Shown: positions 19,273 to 28,438 of the stretch, piece after piece
Layout: each line of letters opens with the position of its first letter
Position numbering within the stretch: the first letter of the stretch is position 1
Notes under the pieces: model-generated
The model's database searches: none
The model's input: the letters and a program-made list of their open reading frames with translations, nothing else
What the model was told of the DNA's origin: nothing
DNA from: Sheuella amnicola
GTDB lineage: Bacteria; Pseudomonadota; Gammaproteobacteria; Burkholderiales; Burkholderiaceae_B
Assembly: GCF_010499255.1 (NCBI RefSeq)
Contig: NZ_JAAGRN010000002.1
Span: 186,001 to 250,000 of the forward strand
DNA length: 64,000 nt
Reading direction: 5' to 3'
Made by a program: the position numbers and the translations under genes

Positions 19273-20262
19273 TCACTGGATTTGAATGTTGGCATCCTTG
19301 ATTAGTTTTTTCCACTTGTCCGACTCAGCCTGAATCATGTTTCCGAACGCTTGCGGCGTACTCGAAACAATATCAACACCTTGATCATTCAGCTTTTTTC
19401 GAATGACAGGATCCGCGAGTGATTGCTGCATCGCCAAGTTCAATTTTTGAACGATTTCACTGTCCATGCCGGCCGGACCAACAAAGCCGTACCACGTAGA
19501 CATGTCATAGCCTGGCACACCCGATTCCGCGATAGTAGGAATATTGGGCGCGGCGGCCGAGCGTTTGGCCGTTGTCACACCTAAAGCACGTAATTTCCCG
19601 GCTTCGATCATCGGTATCAAACTCGGCAAATTCGGAAACATCAGCGAAACTGCTCCCGATAGCAAATCCGGTAATGCCGCACTGGTTCCTTTGTAGGGAA
19701 TATGCGTGAACTTAACCCCCGTGTCTTGCATGAAAAGCTCGGCAGACAAATGGACCGAACTACCGAAGCCGGACGAACCCACATTCAATTTTCCTGGATG
19801 TGCGCGCGCATACGCAATTAATTCAGCAATCGTTTTGAATGGCGAATTCGGAGGAACCACTAAAACATTCGGAGCACTGAGCACTTGCCCGATTGGTGTG
19901 AAATCCCTCACTGGATCATATTTGGCAGACTGATATAAATACGGGTTAACGGCATGTCCGATTGATGTAAAAAAAATCGTATAACCATCAGGCAAGGATC
20001 GTGCAACGGATTCGGTTGCCAGGTTGCCATTGGCTCCTGTACGGTTTTCTACTACGATCGTCTGATGCAAGCGCTCTCCCATCGCTTGCGCCATGATGCG
20101 TCCCACGGTATCAGCTGTGCCACCTGCAGTAAAGCCGACAACCATTTTGATTGGCTTGTCCGGATAAGCGGCAAGAGCGCCCCGCAACGGCAACCCCGTA
20201 CATAAAACCGTTAGCATAAGGATGGCCAGGGGTCGTAACAGTCGCGGCAGTGTTGATAGCAT
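19273..20262 (-). CDS. Bug-family (TctC) tripartite tricarboxylate receptor
   Basis: Second orphan Bug receptor in the window, about 329 residues. It has a signal peptide (MLSTLPRLLRPLAILMLTVL, ending RGALA) and then YPDKPIKMVVGFTAGGTADT, TIVVENRTGANGNLATESVA, FTHIPYKGTSAALPDLLSGA and LRALGVTTAKRSAAAPNIPT. The ATG at 20262 follows GGAG, better than the frame start at 20286. It is divergent from a gamma-glutamyltransferase/CoA-transferase pair. A palindrome lies in the shared upstream region, so co-regulation is plausible. The ligand is unknown. Confidence 0.9.
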   Translation of the reverse strand: MLSTLPRLLRPLAILMLTVLCTGLPLRGALAAYPDKPIKMVVGFTAGGTADTVGRIMAQAMGERLHQTIVVENRTGANGNLATESVARSLPDGYTIFFTSIGHAVNPYLYQSAKYDPVRDFTPIGQVLSAPNVLVVPPNSPFKTIAELIAYARAHPGKLNVGSSGFGSSVHLSAELFMQDTGVKFTHIPYKGTSAALPDLLSGAVSLMFPNLPSLIPMIEAGKLRALGVTTAKRSAAAPNIPTIAESGVPGYDMSTWYGFVGPAGMDSEIVQKLNLAMQQSLADPVIRKKLNDQGVDIVSSTPQAFGNMIQAESDKWKKLIKDANIQIQ

Positions 20263-20340
20263 GATGGTCTCCGGTTCAAAGTTCATCTAATTCGACGAAA
20301 TCGCTATTTTTATTGCTGCCGATCTTTACACACCTTCTTT

Positions 20341-20363
20341 TCCCTTGCAACAACGTCAAGGGA
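20341..20363. promoter_or_regulatory. TCCCTTG-N9-CAAGGGA inverted repeat between divergent bug and ggt genes
   Basis: Seven-base perfect arms with a nine-base spacer lie in the 160-bp region between the two divergent start codons. The geometry suits a dimeric repressor. No adjacent regulator gene was found. Confidence 0.5.
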
Positions 20364-20424
20364 TGCACGGATGGCCGCCGAGGTCTATGATAGTGCGTTC
20401 ACAAATCGTAGGAAATTCCATTCA

Positions 20425-22026
20425 ATGAACTGGCAACTCCCTTATCCTTCCGGCCGTCAACCCGTCTTGGGCCGCAATGTCGTTTCAACATCTCAACCCT
20501 TAGCCGCTCAAGCAGGCGCTGCGATCTTCGAGCGCGGCGGCAACGCTATTGACGCAGCGATTGCCACTGCCATCACCTTGACTGTTGTCGAACCCACCAT
20601 GAACGGCATTGGCGGGGATGGATTTTCTTTGATCTGGGACGGCAAAAAACTGCACGGCTTGAATGCTTGCGGCCGTGCACCCGCTGCATGGTCTCCCGAG
20701 CGATTCAAAGGCATGGACAAAATGCCTGGTCGTGGATGGGAATCCGTCACGGTGCCCGGCGCGGTATCGCAGTGGGTGGCCTTATCTAAAAAATTCGGTA
20801 AATTACCATTCGCTGAATTGTTTAAAGACGCGATTCGTCATGCGCGCGAAGGCTTTCCGGTCAGCCCCGTCATTGCTCGCCAGTGGGCTAATGCTGCCGC
20901 AGAATTGTCTGCATATCCCGGATTTAGCGAGGCGTTTTTACCGAATGGTCGCGCTCCGGCGGTCGGCGAAATTTGGAAATTTCCCGAACAGGCTGACACG
21001 CTTGAAGCAATCGCCAATACAAACGGCGAAGCTTTCTATCGGGGCGCCTTAGCCAAAAAAATCGCCGCATTTGCAGCTGAACATGGTGCAGCCATGACAG
21101 AAGCGGATCTAGCTGCACATCAAGCCGATTGGGTGGAACCTATATCGACGAATTTCCGCGGTTATGACATTCACGAAATCCCCCCGAACGGTCAAGGCAT
21201 CACCGCATTGCTCGCATTGAATATCATCAATGCTTTACCTTACGATCAGACCAAACCGGGTTCGGCCGAGCGAATGCATCTCGAGATTGAAGCCATGCGC
21301 TGCGCATTCGCAGATTTGTTTGCGCATGTTGCCGACCCTGCACATATGAAAGTCAGTGTTCAAGACATTCTCAGTCCGGCATACGCCAAAGAACGCGCAA
21401 AATTGATCAACCCTGCAAAAGCCGGACAGTACGGTCCGGGCCAACCGCCCTCGGGCGGCACAGTCTACTTGTGTGCCGCAGATGCGGAAGGAAACATGAT
21501 TTCCTTCATTCAATCCAACTACCATGGCTTTGGTTCAGGAGTTGTTGTCCCCGGCACCGGCATTTCATTGCAGAACAGAGGTTCGGGTTTTGTAACGACG
21601 CCCGGACATCCCAATCTGGTTGGTGGCGGCAAACGCCCCATGCATACGATCATTCCCGCGTTCATGACACGCAATGGCAAAGCCGAAATGGCATTCGGTG
21701 TCATGGGTGGCAATATGCAAGCTCAAGGTCATATGCAAATGGTATTGCGCAATGTCGTCGAGCAGCACAACCCCCAAGCGTGCTCAGACGCACCCCGCTG
21801 GCGCGTGAACGACGCAGGAGAGCTGACACTGGAACATGCCGTCGATCAGGAAATCGTCAAGGGCCTGATCGCAATGGGCCACACACCCAAGATCATGCCC
21901 CCGGATAGTCTTGACTTTGGCAGCGCACAACTGATTCAACGACTGGATGCACAAGAGGCAAAAATCCCCTCGGCCTATGTTGCGGGATCCGATCATCGCC
22001 GCGATGGCAATGCAGTTGTACGCTGA
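20425..22026 (+). CDS. Gamma-glutamyltransferase family protein (Ntn hydrolase)
   Basis: About 533 residues, no signal peptide, so probably cytoplasmic, unlike classical periplasmic GGT. The N-terminal half has RNVVSTSQPLAAQAGAAIFE, RGGNAIDAAIATAITLTVVE and GIGGDGFSLIWDG, all typical of the superfamily. The maturation/catalytic Thr is predicted in SGGTVYLCAADAEGNMISFI, which would give an N-terminal Thr nucleophile on the small subunit. The glycine loop GGGKRPMHTIIPAF is also present. The ATG at 20425 is used; the open frame begins at 20371. The downstream CoA-transferase starts 15 nt after the stop, implying one pathway. The natural substrate need not be a glutathione derivative. Confidence 0.85.
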   Translation: MNWQLPYPSGRQPVLGRNVVSTSQPLAAQAGAAIFERGGNAIDAAIATAITLTVVEPTMNGIGGDGFSLIWDGKKLHGLNACGRAPAAWSPERFKGMDKMPGRGWESVTVPGAVSQWVALSKKFGKLPFAELFKDAIRHAREGFPVSPVIARQWANAAAELSAYPGFSEAFLPNGRAPAVGEIWKFPEQADTLEAIANTNGEAFYRGALAKKIAAFAAEHGAAMTEADLAAHQADWVEPISTNFRGYDIHEIPPNGQGITALLALNIINALPYDQTKPGSAERMHLEIEAMRCAFADLFAHVADPAHMKVSVQDILSPAYAKERAKLINPAKAGQYGPGQPPSGGTVYLCAADAEGNMISFIQSNYHGFGSGVVVPGTGISLQNRGSGFVTTPGHPNLVGGGKRPMHTIIPAFMTRNGKAEMAFGVMGGNMQAQGHMQMVLRNVVEQHNPQACSDAPRWRVNDAGELTLEHAVDQEIVKGLIAMGHTPKIMPPDSLDFGSAQLIQRLDAQEAKIPSAYVAGSDHRRDGNAVVR

Positions 22027-22041
22027 ACGTTGAATTTGCCC

Positions 22042-23256
22042 ATGACTACACCATCCAATCCTTTCGCCTCGATGCCCTTAACCGGCCTGAAAGTTGTCGA
22101 AATGGGTCAGTTGATCGCCGGCCCTTTCGCTGCAAAAACCTTGGGCGACTTTGGTGCCGACATCATCAAAATCGAACCGCCCGGAGCAGGAGACCCTTTG
22201 CGTAAATGGCGCCTGCTTAAAGACGGCACATCGGTTTGGTGGCAAGTTCAGTCGCGCAATAAGCAATCTGTCGCGCTTGATCTGAAAGCCCCCGAAGCCC
22301 AGGAAATCGTGCGCAAGTTATGTGCCGAGGCGGATGTTCTGATAGAGAACTTTCGCCCTGGTGCGATGGAAGGCTGGGGGCTTGGGCCTGAGACGCTTCT
22401 TAAAATCAATCCAAAGCTGATCATGCTTAGGATTAGCGGATATGGCCAAACCGGACCGTATCGGGACAAGCCCGGTTTTGGAGTGGTGGCTGAAGCCATG
22501 GGTGGGTTGCGACATCTCACTGCAGAGCCTGGCCGCACTCCCGTGCGCGTCGGAATCAGTATCGGTGACACGCTAGCCTCTTTGCATGGCGTGATCGGCA
22601 TCATGCTGGCACTACAGGAAAGGCAACGCAGCGGGCAAGGCCAAGTCATTGATGTTGCGCTACATGAAGCTGTTTTCAATTGCATGGAAAGTCTCTTGCC
22701 TGAATACAGCGCGTTTGATGTCGTGCGCGAGCCCGCAGGCAGTGCCCTGCCGGGCATCGCGCCGAGCAATGCCTATCGCTGTAAAGACGGCGCATATGCA
22801 TTGATCGCCGGCAATGGCGATAGCATCTTCAAACGTCTTTGCAAGGCCATGAATCGGGATGATCTTGGCAATGACCCGACACTTGCGGACAACACGGGCC
22901 GTGTCGCACGAATCGAAGAAATCGATTCAGCCATTAACGCATGGACTATCCGACATAGTGTCGATGAAATCATGGCTGCACTCGATGAAGCAAAAGTCCC
23001 GGCCGGCAAAATCTACACCATTGCGGACATCGCTAAAGATCCTCATTACTTGGCACGCGATATGATTCAGCACGTCACGATGTCAGATGGCACTAAACTT
23101 GCCGTACCGGGAATTGTGCCCAAGCTATCTCGCACACCTGGACAGTTCCGACGCAACGCGCCAACGATCGGTCAGGATACCGATACCGTCTTGCGCGAAG
23201 CCGGTTTAACTGAAGAGCAAATCTCTATATTGCGCAGCAAGGGGGTTGTAGCTTAA
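22042..23256 (+). CDS. CaiB/BaiF (class III) CoA-transferase
   Basis: 404 residues. The N-terminus has GLKVVEMGQLIAGPFAAKTL, then GDFGADIIKIEPPGAGDPLR and NKQSVALDLKAPEAQEIV; the catalytic Asp is in VGISIGDTLASLHG. Translation could also begin at an upstream TTG (22030) or an internal Met. It follows the GGT-like gene closely and is likely co-transcribed with it. Its stop overlaps the stop of the convergent GMC oxidoreductase gene within TTAA. The acyl substrate is unknown; it is a paralogue, not a copy, of the gene at 11567. Confidence 0.87.
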   Translation: MTTPSNPFASMPLTGLKVVEMGQLIAGPFAAKTLGDFGADIIKIEPPGAGDPLRKWRLLKDGTSVWWQVQSRNKQSVALDLKAPEAQEIVRKLCAEADVLIENFRPGAMEGWGLGPETLLKINPKLIMLRISGYGQTGPYRDKPGFGVVAEAMGGLRHLTAEPGRTPVRVGISIGDTLASLHGVIGIMLALQERQRSGQGQVIDVALHEAVFNCMESLLPEYSAFDVVREPAGSALPGIAPSNAYRCKDGAYALIAGNGDSIFKRLCKAMNRDDLGNDPTLADNTGRVARIEEIDSAINAWTIRHSVDEIMAALDEAKVPAGKIYTIADIAKDPHYLARDMIQHVTMSDGTKLAVPGIVPKLSRTPGQFRRNAPTIGQDTDTVLREAGLTEEQISILRSKGVVA

Positions 23257-24887
23257 TCGCCTTTCAGAATCATCGCGGCCGCTTTTTCCGCGATCATCAT
23301 TGTCGAAGCGTTTGTATTAGCCGAAACAATATTGGGCATGATGGATGCGTCAACAACGCGTAGCCCCTGTAACCCATGGACTCGCAGTTGCGCATCCACC
23401 ACGTTTCGAGAATCGGATGCGGGCCCCATGCGCGCTGATCCATTCAAGTGATACGCCGAAACTCCATATTTTCTGATGTAATCCATCAGTTCATCCTCGC
23501 GTTCGACTTGCACGCCAGGCATGGACTCTCCTAGCGAGTATTTTGCAAGAGGTTGGGTTCTGAGTAGCTGTCGCGCCAACCTTACGCCATCAAGCAACAC
23601 ACGGCGATCATTTTCGTGGTCAAGGTAATTCGGTTGAATGATTGGAGCATCAAAAGGATCCCTGGATTGGGCATGAACGTAGCCCATGCTTTCGGGGCGA
23701 TGCTGCCATACTCCGCAAGTCATTCCAGGATACTTGTCCAGCATGCCGACATAACCCTCACGATAACTGGCTGCAGTAAAGACACCCTGCAAATCCGGAC
23801 GAGTCAATCCCGCCCTCGATTGCCAGAAAAAATGCACCACGGATGGACTCAACGCAAGAATGCTCGGCTTTTTGAATAACCATCGGCCGATCTGCCCCCA
23901 GAGTCTGGGGGCACGGGCCAATTCATTGATCGTAGTGATTCCTTTCACTTTGGCAACAACGCGAAGCGAAAAGTGATCCTTCAGATTGTTTCCGACCCCG
24001 GCCATATCTCGAAACACGGGAATGCCTAATTTATTCAAAACAGCAGCGGGTCCGACACCCGATAACTGTAAAAGTTTAGGCGTATTCAATGCGCCAGCCG
24101 ATAAAATCACTTCGCGTCTTGCGCGAACCACATGAACCGGTCCGCCTCTGCCACCACGAACGTACTGAACACCCACGGCACGCGTGCCTTCAAACAAAAT
24201 CTGTGAGGCATGCGATTTCGTGAATACGTTCAAATTGGGACGTGAACGCACAGGCTTGAGAAAACTGCGAGCCGCACTCATTCTGTATCCGCGGTAAATG
24301 TTTCTCTGAAAATAACCGACACCTGCCTGAGATGCCCCGTTATAGTCGGGATTGCGTGGAATACCCAACTCCTGAGCACCTTCTATGAATGCCTCATTGA
24401 TCGGATGTATCCAATCCACATTGGTGATCGGCATCGGACCGCTACGTCCCCGATACGCATCGTCACCTTCTCCGATTTTTGTTTCAGTCGCCTTGAAATA
24501 AGGAAGCACATCCTTGTAACTCCAGCCGGGATTTCCGGCCGACGCCCAATCATCAAAATCCTCGGCTTGACCACGGTTATAGACCAAGCCGTTAATTGCG
24601 GTCGAACCCCCCAGCGTTCGGCCCTGGGGAACCGGAATCCTTCGCCCACCTGTATGTTCAGTGGGTTCTGTCGTAAATGGAAAGGTGAAATTCGGATCAA
24701 ATACTTTTTTGATGTATCCAGCAGGCATATGCAAAAACGGATGCCAATCAGAAGGGCCAGCTTCAAGAAGACAAACCGTAACTGACGGATCGGCGCTTAA
24801 TCGATTCGCGAGAATGGAACCCGCGGCGCCACTGCCAACAATTACATAATCAAATTGGCCTTGTTCAATGCCTGCTGCACTACTCAT
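23253..24887 (-). CDS. GMC-family FAD-dependent alcohol/choline dehydrogenase
   Basis: 544 residues. The FAD-binding motif DYVIVGSGAAGSILANRLS is at the N-terminus. GMC signature 1 is PQGRTLGGSTAINGLVYNRG, and signature 2 is GALNTPKLLQLSGVG. The C-terminal catalytic His/Asn region reads YHLNGSARMG and ends DASIMPNIVSANTNASTMMIAEKAA. It oxidises a primary alcohol; choline, glycol and alkanol dehydrogenases all look similar. It is the last gene of the liv operon and overlaps livF by 4 nt, linking substrate uptake to oxidation. Confidence 0.87.
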   Translation of the reverse strand: MSSAAGIEQGQFDYVIVGSGAAGSILANRLSADPSVTVCLLEAGPSDWHPFLHMPAGYIKKVFDPNFTFPFTTEPTEHTGGRRIPVPQGRTLGGSTAINGLVYNRGQAEDFDDWASAGNPGWSYKDVLPYFKATETKIGEGDDAYRGRSGPMPITNVDWIHPINEAFIEGAQELGIPRNPDYNGASQAGVGYFQRNIYRGYRMSAARSFLKPVRSRPNLNVFTKSHASQILFEGTRAVGVQYVRGGRGGPVHVVRARREVILSAGALNTPKLLQLSGVGPAAVLNKLGIPVFRDMAGVGNNLKDHFSLRVVAKVKGITTINELARAPRLWGQIGRWLFKKPSILALSPSVVHFFWQSRAGLTRPDLQGVFTAASYREGYVGMLDKYPGMTCGVWQHRPESMGYVHAQSRDPFDAPIIQPNYLDHENDRRVLLDGVRLARQLLRTQPLAKYSLGESMPGVQVEREDELMDYIRKYGVSAYHLNGSARMGPASDSRNVVDAQLRVHGLQGLRVVDASIMPNIVSANTNASTMMIAEKAAAMILKGD

Positions 24888-25612
24888 CCGTGATCCCCTA
24901 AATAAGCTGCGCGCACTTTTGGATTGCGTCGCAATTCCGAACCTTTACCTTCAAGCGTAATGCGTCCCGTCTCTAGCACGTAAGCACGATCGGATACAGC
25001 CAAGGCTTGATTGGCCATTTGCTCCACTAACAAAATTGTGACTCCGCGCTCTTTTAGCATTCTAATGACAGAGAAAATCTCTTTAACAATCAGCGGCGCT
25101 AAACCAAGAGATGGCTCGTCAAGCAATAACAAACGTGGCCGCGACATCAATGCCCGCGCAATGGCCAGCATCTGCTGCTCGCCACCCGACATTGTTCCGG
25201 CCATTTGATTCTGTCTTTCCCGCAGCCTCGGAAAAATCGTGAACTGTTCTTCAATATCCGAATCAATGTCCGTTTGAGTGTCTTTACGATGATAAGCACC
25301 CAGTAACAGGTTATCCAGAACAGATTGATCCGGAAATACCTGTCGCCCCTCCGGCGACTGTGCAATCCCCAAAGGCAAGCGCAAATGCCCGGGCATGGAC
25401 GTGATGTCCCGCTCGTCGAACATCACGTGGCCGGCCGCTGCGGGCTCCAGGCCCGAGATGGTCTTCATCAATGTGCTTTTGCCGGCGCCATTGCCGCCGA
25501 TAATCGTAACAATCTCACCCTGATCGACGTGCAACGAAATCCCTTTGATCGCGTCGATGGCACCGTAACGCACCTCCAATCGATCGACCTTCAGCAATGT
25601 ACGATTACTCAT
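24884..25612 (-). CDS. livF: Branched-chain amino acid-type ABC transporter ATPase LivF
   Basis: 242 residues. Walker A IIGGNGAGKSTLMKTISG, signature TMSGGEQQMLAIARALM and Walker B LLLLDEPSLGLAPLIV are all intact. The start at 25612 follows AGGAG and overlaps the livMG stop by 8 nt. It pairs with the LivG half of the fused permease/ATPase to energise uptake. Despite the name, HAAT-family systems import many substrates besides branched-chain amino acids, and the flanking dehydrogenases hint at an alcohol or amide. Confidence 0.92.
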   Translation of the reverse strand: MSNRTLLKVDRLEVRYGAIDAIKGISLHVDQGEIVTIIGGNGAGKSTLMKTISGLEPAAAGHVMFDERDITSMPGHLRLPLGIAQSPEGRQVFPDQSVLDNLLLGAYHRKDTQTDIDSDIEEQFTIFPRLRERQNQMAGTMSGGEQQMLAIARALMSRPRLLLLDEPSLGLAPLIVKEIFSVIRMLKERGVTILLVEQMANQALAVSDRAYVLETGRITLEGKGSELRRNPKVRAAYLGDHG

Positions 25613-27458
25613 GCTTTGCTCCTGCGCGCGCGGCATCAATTGCTTGTTCATCCATCGCATCAAGATCCGCCATATCTTCATCATCCCCAAGATAAGCGGC
25701 AATCACGCGTGGATTGTTCTGAACTTCGGTCGGAGTACCTTCGGCAATTTTTTCACCATAATCCAGAACGATGACATGATCGGAAATCGCCATGACCAGA
25801 TCCATGTGATGCTCGATCAATAAAATCGTGATGCCTAGATCGCGAATGCGAGAAATCACTTCGATCAGATCCTGCGTTTCCTGAGGATTTAACCCGGCAG
25901 CCGGCTCATCAAGCAACAGCAATCGGGGATGTGTCGCAAGCGCACGAGCAATTTCCAGTCTTCGCTGCAGCCCGTAAGCAAGGCTACCAGCCAGTTCGTT
26001 CGCCTTTTCGCGCAACCCGACAAAATCCAGCACCTGTAGGGCCTCGGTTGTCGTCAAACGCTCCTCACGACGTGCGGCGGGAGTACCAAGCAGGCAACTT
26101 AAAAATCCCGAATCCAATCTGGAATGAAGGCCAACCTGAACGTTCTCAAGAACACTCATATTGCCGAACAGCTTCAGATTCTGAAACGTTCGTGCAAGAC
26201 CCAAGCTGCAAATTTTATTTGCGGGTAATCCTGAAATTGTTCGCCCATTAAACTCGAACGATCCGCTATCTGGTGCAATGACGCCGGACAAAATATTCAG
26301 AAGCGTCGTCTTTCCGGCACCATTGGGTCCGATTAGCGAATGAATATGGCCTGTCTTGATATCAATGCTGACCCGATTTGTTGGAATCACGCCTCCATAG
26401 GCTTTATAAAGATTTTCGGCTTTCAACAAAGGGCGGTCAGGTGCCGCGACTTCGTCCGCACGCAAACGCCACGGCTGCGGATTTTGTTCAAACATCCTGG
26501 GGGCAAACAGCTTGGGCATGACTCTACGCGCAACTGTACGCAACATACCTGAGAGGCCATCCGGCATCACATACAGCGCAAACAAAAGCAGTGCGCCATA
26601 AGTAAAGTGCTGCAAATGCGGCCATCGTGCCAAAAATGCATCAAGCAAAGTCAGCACGATTGCACCCAGGATCGGTCCGTAGATCGAACTTCCTCCAAAA
26701 AGCACAATCAACAGAAAGAAAATCGACAAACCGAAGGTGATGAAATCCGAGCTGATATATTGGTTTTGCTGCGCAATCAGCGCACCGGCCAATCCGCACG
26801 TTACGGCACTGATAACAAAGGCCAATACTTTAAAGCGGTAAACACTGACGCCCACGCTCTCGGCTGCGACTTCGGCAGTGTTAACCGCCCTGAATGCGCG
26901 ACCATACTTACCCATGACCAGTGCTCGAATGGATAAATGCGCAAGAATCCCCAACGTCGCGGCAAACCAAACCCATTCTTTCGGACCTAGACGCACCCCA
27001 CCGAAAAGCATGGGTGGAACCACACCATATATACCGGCTTGTCCGCCAAAAACGTCTTGCCATTCGGATACGATTTTTTCAACCACGATGCCGAAGGCAA
27101 TCGTCACCATTGCCAACGCGGGTCCTTTAACACGCAGCGCTGGCAAGGCAATCACCACACCAAAAAAACCGGCCACCACGCCACTTGCGATGAAAGCTGC
27201 CCATGGATTCCAACCTGCTTTCGTTGTCAGCAAAGCCACCGTATAGGCGCCTACCGCAAACAATCCTGCATGACCAAGAGACTTCTGTCCGGTGAATCCA
27301 ACCAAAACATTCAATCCCGAAGCGGCAAGATAATTCACTCCGATCAGAAACATCACCTTGAGATAAAAGCCATTCGTCGTGGTCAATGGCAGCAATACAA
27401 CTGCAGCAATGACGCACAACAGCCCGATGAAATGCGCTTTATTGTTTTTTTCAAGCAT
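25605..27458 (-). CDS. Fused LivM permease - LivG ATPase
   Basis: 617 residues. The first about 320 residues are a LivM-type permease with about nine to ten membrane helices and the loop GLNVLVGFTGQKSLGHAGLF. A linker (about 320-345) joins it to a complete LivG ATPase with Walker A LIGPNGAGKTTLLNILSG, signature LAYGLQRRLEIARALA and Walker B LLLLDEPAAGLNPQET. The frame runs through without a break, so this is a real fusion as read, not a frameshift. Its ATG shares one base with the livH stop. Fused LivMG proteins are known in some HAAT transporters. Confidence 0.92.
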   Translation of the reverse strand: MLEKNNKAHFIGLLCVIAAVVLLPLTTTNGFYLKVMFLIGVNYLAASGLNVLVGFTGQKSLGHAGLFAVGAYTVALLTTKAGWNPWAAFIASGVVAGFFGVVIALPALRVKGPALAMVTIAFGIVVEKIVSEWQDVFGGQAGIYGVVPPMLFGGVRLGPKEWVWFAATLGILAHLSIRALVMGKYGRAFRAVNTAEVAAESVGVSVYRFKVLAFVISAVTCGLAGALIAQQNQYISSDFITFGLSIFFLLIVLFGGSSIYGPILGAIVLTLLDAFLARWPHLQHFTYGALLLFALYVMPDGLSGMLRTVARRVMPKLFAPRMFEQNPQPWRLRADEVAAPDRPLLKAENLYKAYGGVIPTNRVSIDIKTGHIHSLIGPNGAGKTTLLNILSGVIAPDSGSFEFNGRTISGLPANKICSLGLARTFQNLKLFGNMSVLENVQVGLHSRLDSGFLSCLLGTPAARREERLTTTEALQVLDFVGLREKANELAGSLAYGLQRRLEIARALATHPRLLLLDEPAAGLNPQETQDLIEVISRIRDLGITILLIEHHMDLVMAISDHVIVLDYGEKIAEGTPTEVQNNPRVIAAYLGDDEDMADLDAMDEQAIDAARAGAKHE

Positions 27459-28375
27459 CACACTTTCTCCACATGACGCTGTCCCAGCAAGCCTTCCGGC
27501 TTTACAACCAACACGATAATGATCAGGATGAAAATGCTGATTTCACGCAACTCTGCCTGCCACAATCCGACAAGCGCCTCGAGAAGTCCAAGCAAAAACC
27601 CACCCAGCATGCACCCTCTCGGATTATTCAGTCCGCCGACAATCGCTGCCGAAAACGCCTTGAGTGCGATCGTCAAACCCATGAATACGGATGCAGTCGT
27701 GATCGGTGCAACAAGCATGCCGGCCATTCCTGCCAAACTGGAGCTGAGTACGAAAGCGAAAATCACGATCGCCATAACGTTGATCCCCATCAGGGTCGCC
27801 GCATTGCGGCTATGTGCAACTGCACGCACCGCCTTGCCCAATTTTGTTTTACGCAAAACAAGATCTAGACAAAACATCGTCAGAATACTTGCGATCAAAA
27901 CTAGAATTTCCTGTGGGACGATGCCGGCTCCGCCAATGCGGATGACATCATTACCTAATGGTGAAGGCAATACAATCGGCGTAGGTCCCCAGATAGCCAA
28001 CGCGGTATTTTGAATAATGATGCCAAAACCGATCGTACTCATCACCCACGCCATTCCGACCATGCCTACGAATGGTCGTACTGCAGTGAAATATAGCAAC
28101 ACCCCGAATATTCCCAGAATGACAATACTCGCGATCAATCCAATGCCATAACGCGCCAGGGTCACATCAGTGACACTAAGTGCTTCGGTGATATCCTTAC
28201 CCGACAACAATAAAACGGCAGACACGCCAATCAGAGTACCAACTGCCAGAAACTCCCCTTGACCGAAATTGAATGTTTTAGTGGTCGTATGGGTAATATT
28301 GAATCCCAGCGCGACTAAAGCATAAATTCCACCCAAGGCCAAGCCACTGAAGACGGCCTGCAATATTGCAACCAT
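27458..28375 (-). CDS. livH: Branched-chain amino acid-type ABC permease LivH
   Basis: About 305 residues and eight or so hydrophobic helices. It begins MVAILQAVFSGLALGGIYAL and carries the family EAA-like loop RKTKLGKAVRAVAHSRNAAT, then LMGIN. GLNNPRGCMLGGFLLGL near the C-terminus is also typical. The ATG at 28375, preceded by an AAGGAAAGAAG purine run, is preferred to the frame start at 28396. A hairpin terminator lies between it and livK, so it is probably expressed at a lower level than the binding protein. Confidence 0.92.
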   Translation of the reverse strand: MVAILQAVFSGLALGGIYALVALGFNITHTTTKTFNFGQGEFLAVGTLIGVSAVLLLSGKDITEALSVTDVTLARYGIGLIASIVILGIFGVLLYFTAVRPFVGMVGMAWVMSTIGFGIIIQNTALAIWGPTPIVLPSPLGNDVIRIGGAGIVPQEILVLIASILTMFCLDLVLRKTKLGKAVRAVAHSRNAATLMGINVMAIVIFAFVLSSSLAGMAGMLVAPITTASVFMGLTIALKAFSAAIVGGLNNPRGCMLGGFLLGLLEALVGLWQAELREISIFILIIIVLVVKPEGLLGQRHVEKV

Positions 28376-28395
28376 TTCTTCTTTCCTTACATACA

Positions 28396-28425
28396 AAAAG
28401 CCTTCCTGCGGGCAGAAAGGCTTTT
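28396..28425 (-). terminator. Intrinsic (partial) terminator between livK and livH
   Basis: AAAAGCCTT-c-CTGC pairs with GCAG-a-AAGGCTTTT with one internal mismatch, and on the minus strand ends in a CTTTTTG tract. It sits 14 nt after the livK stop and 20 nt before the livH start. Such hairpins let binding-protein mRNA exceed permease mRNA. Confidence 0.8.
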
Positions 28426-28438
28426 CAGACTTTGATGA

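Noticed and set aside
25605-27458. livM and livG as two genes separated by a missed stop or sequencing error
   Set aside because: The frame is continuous through a plausible linker, and fused LivMG proteins are known, so a real fusion is the better reading.
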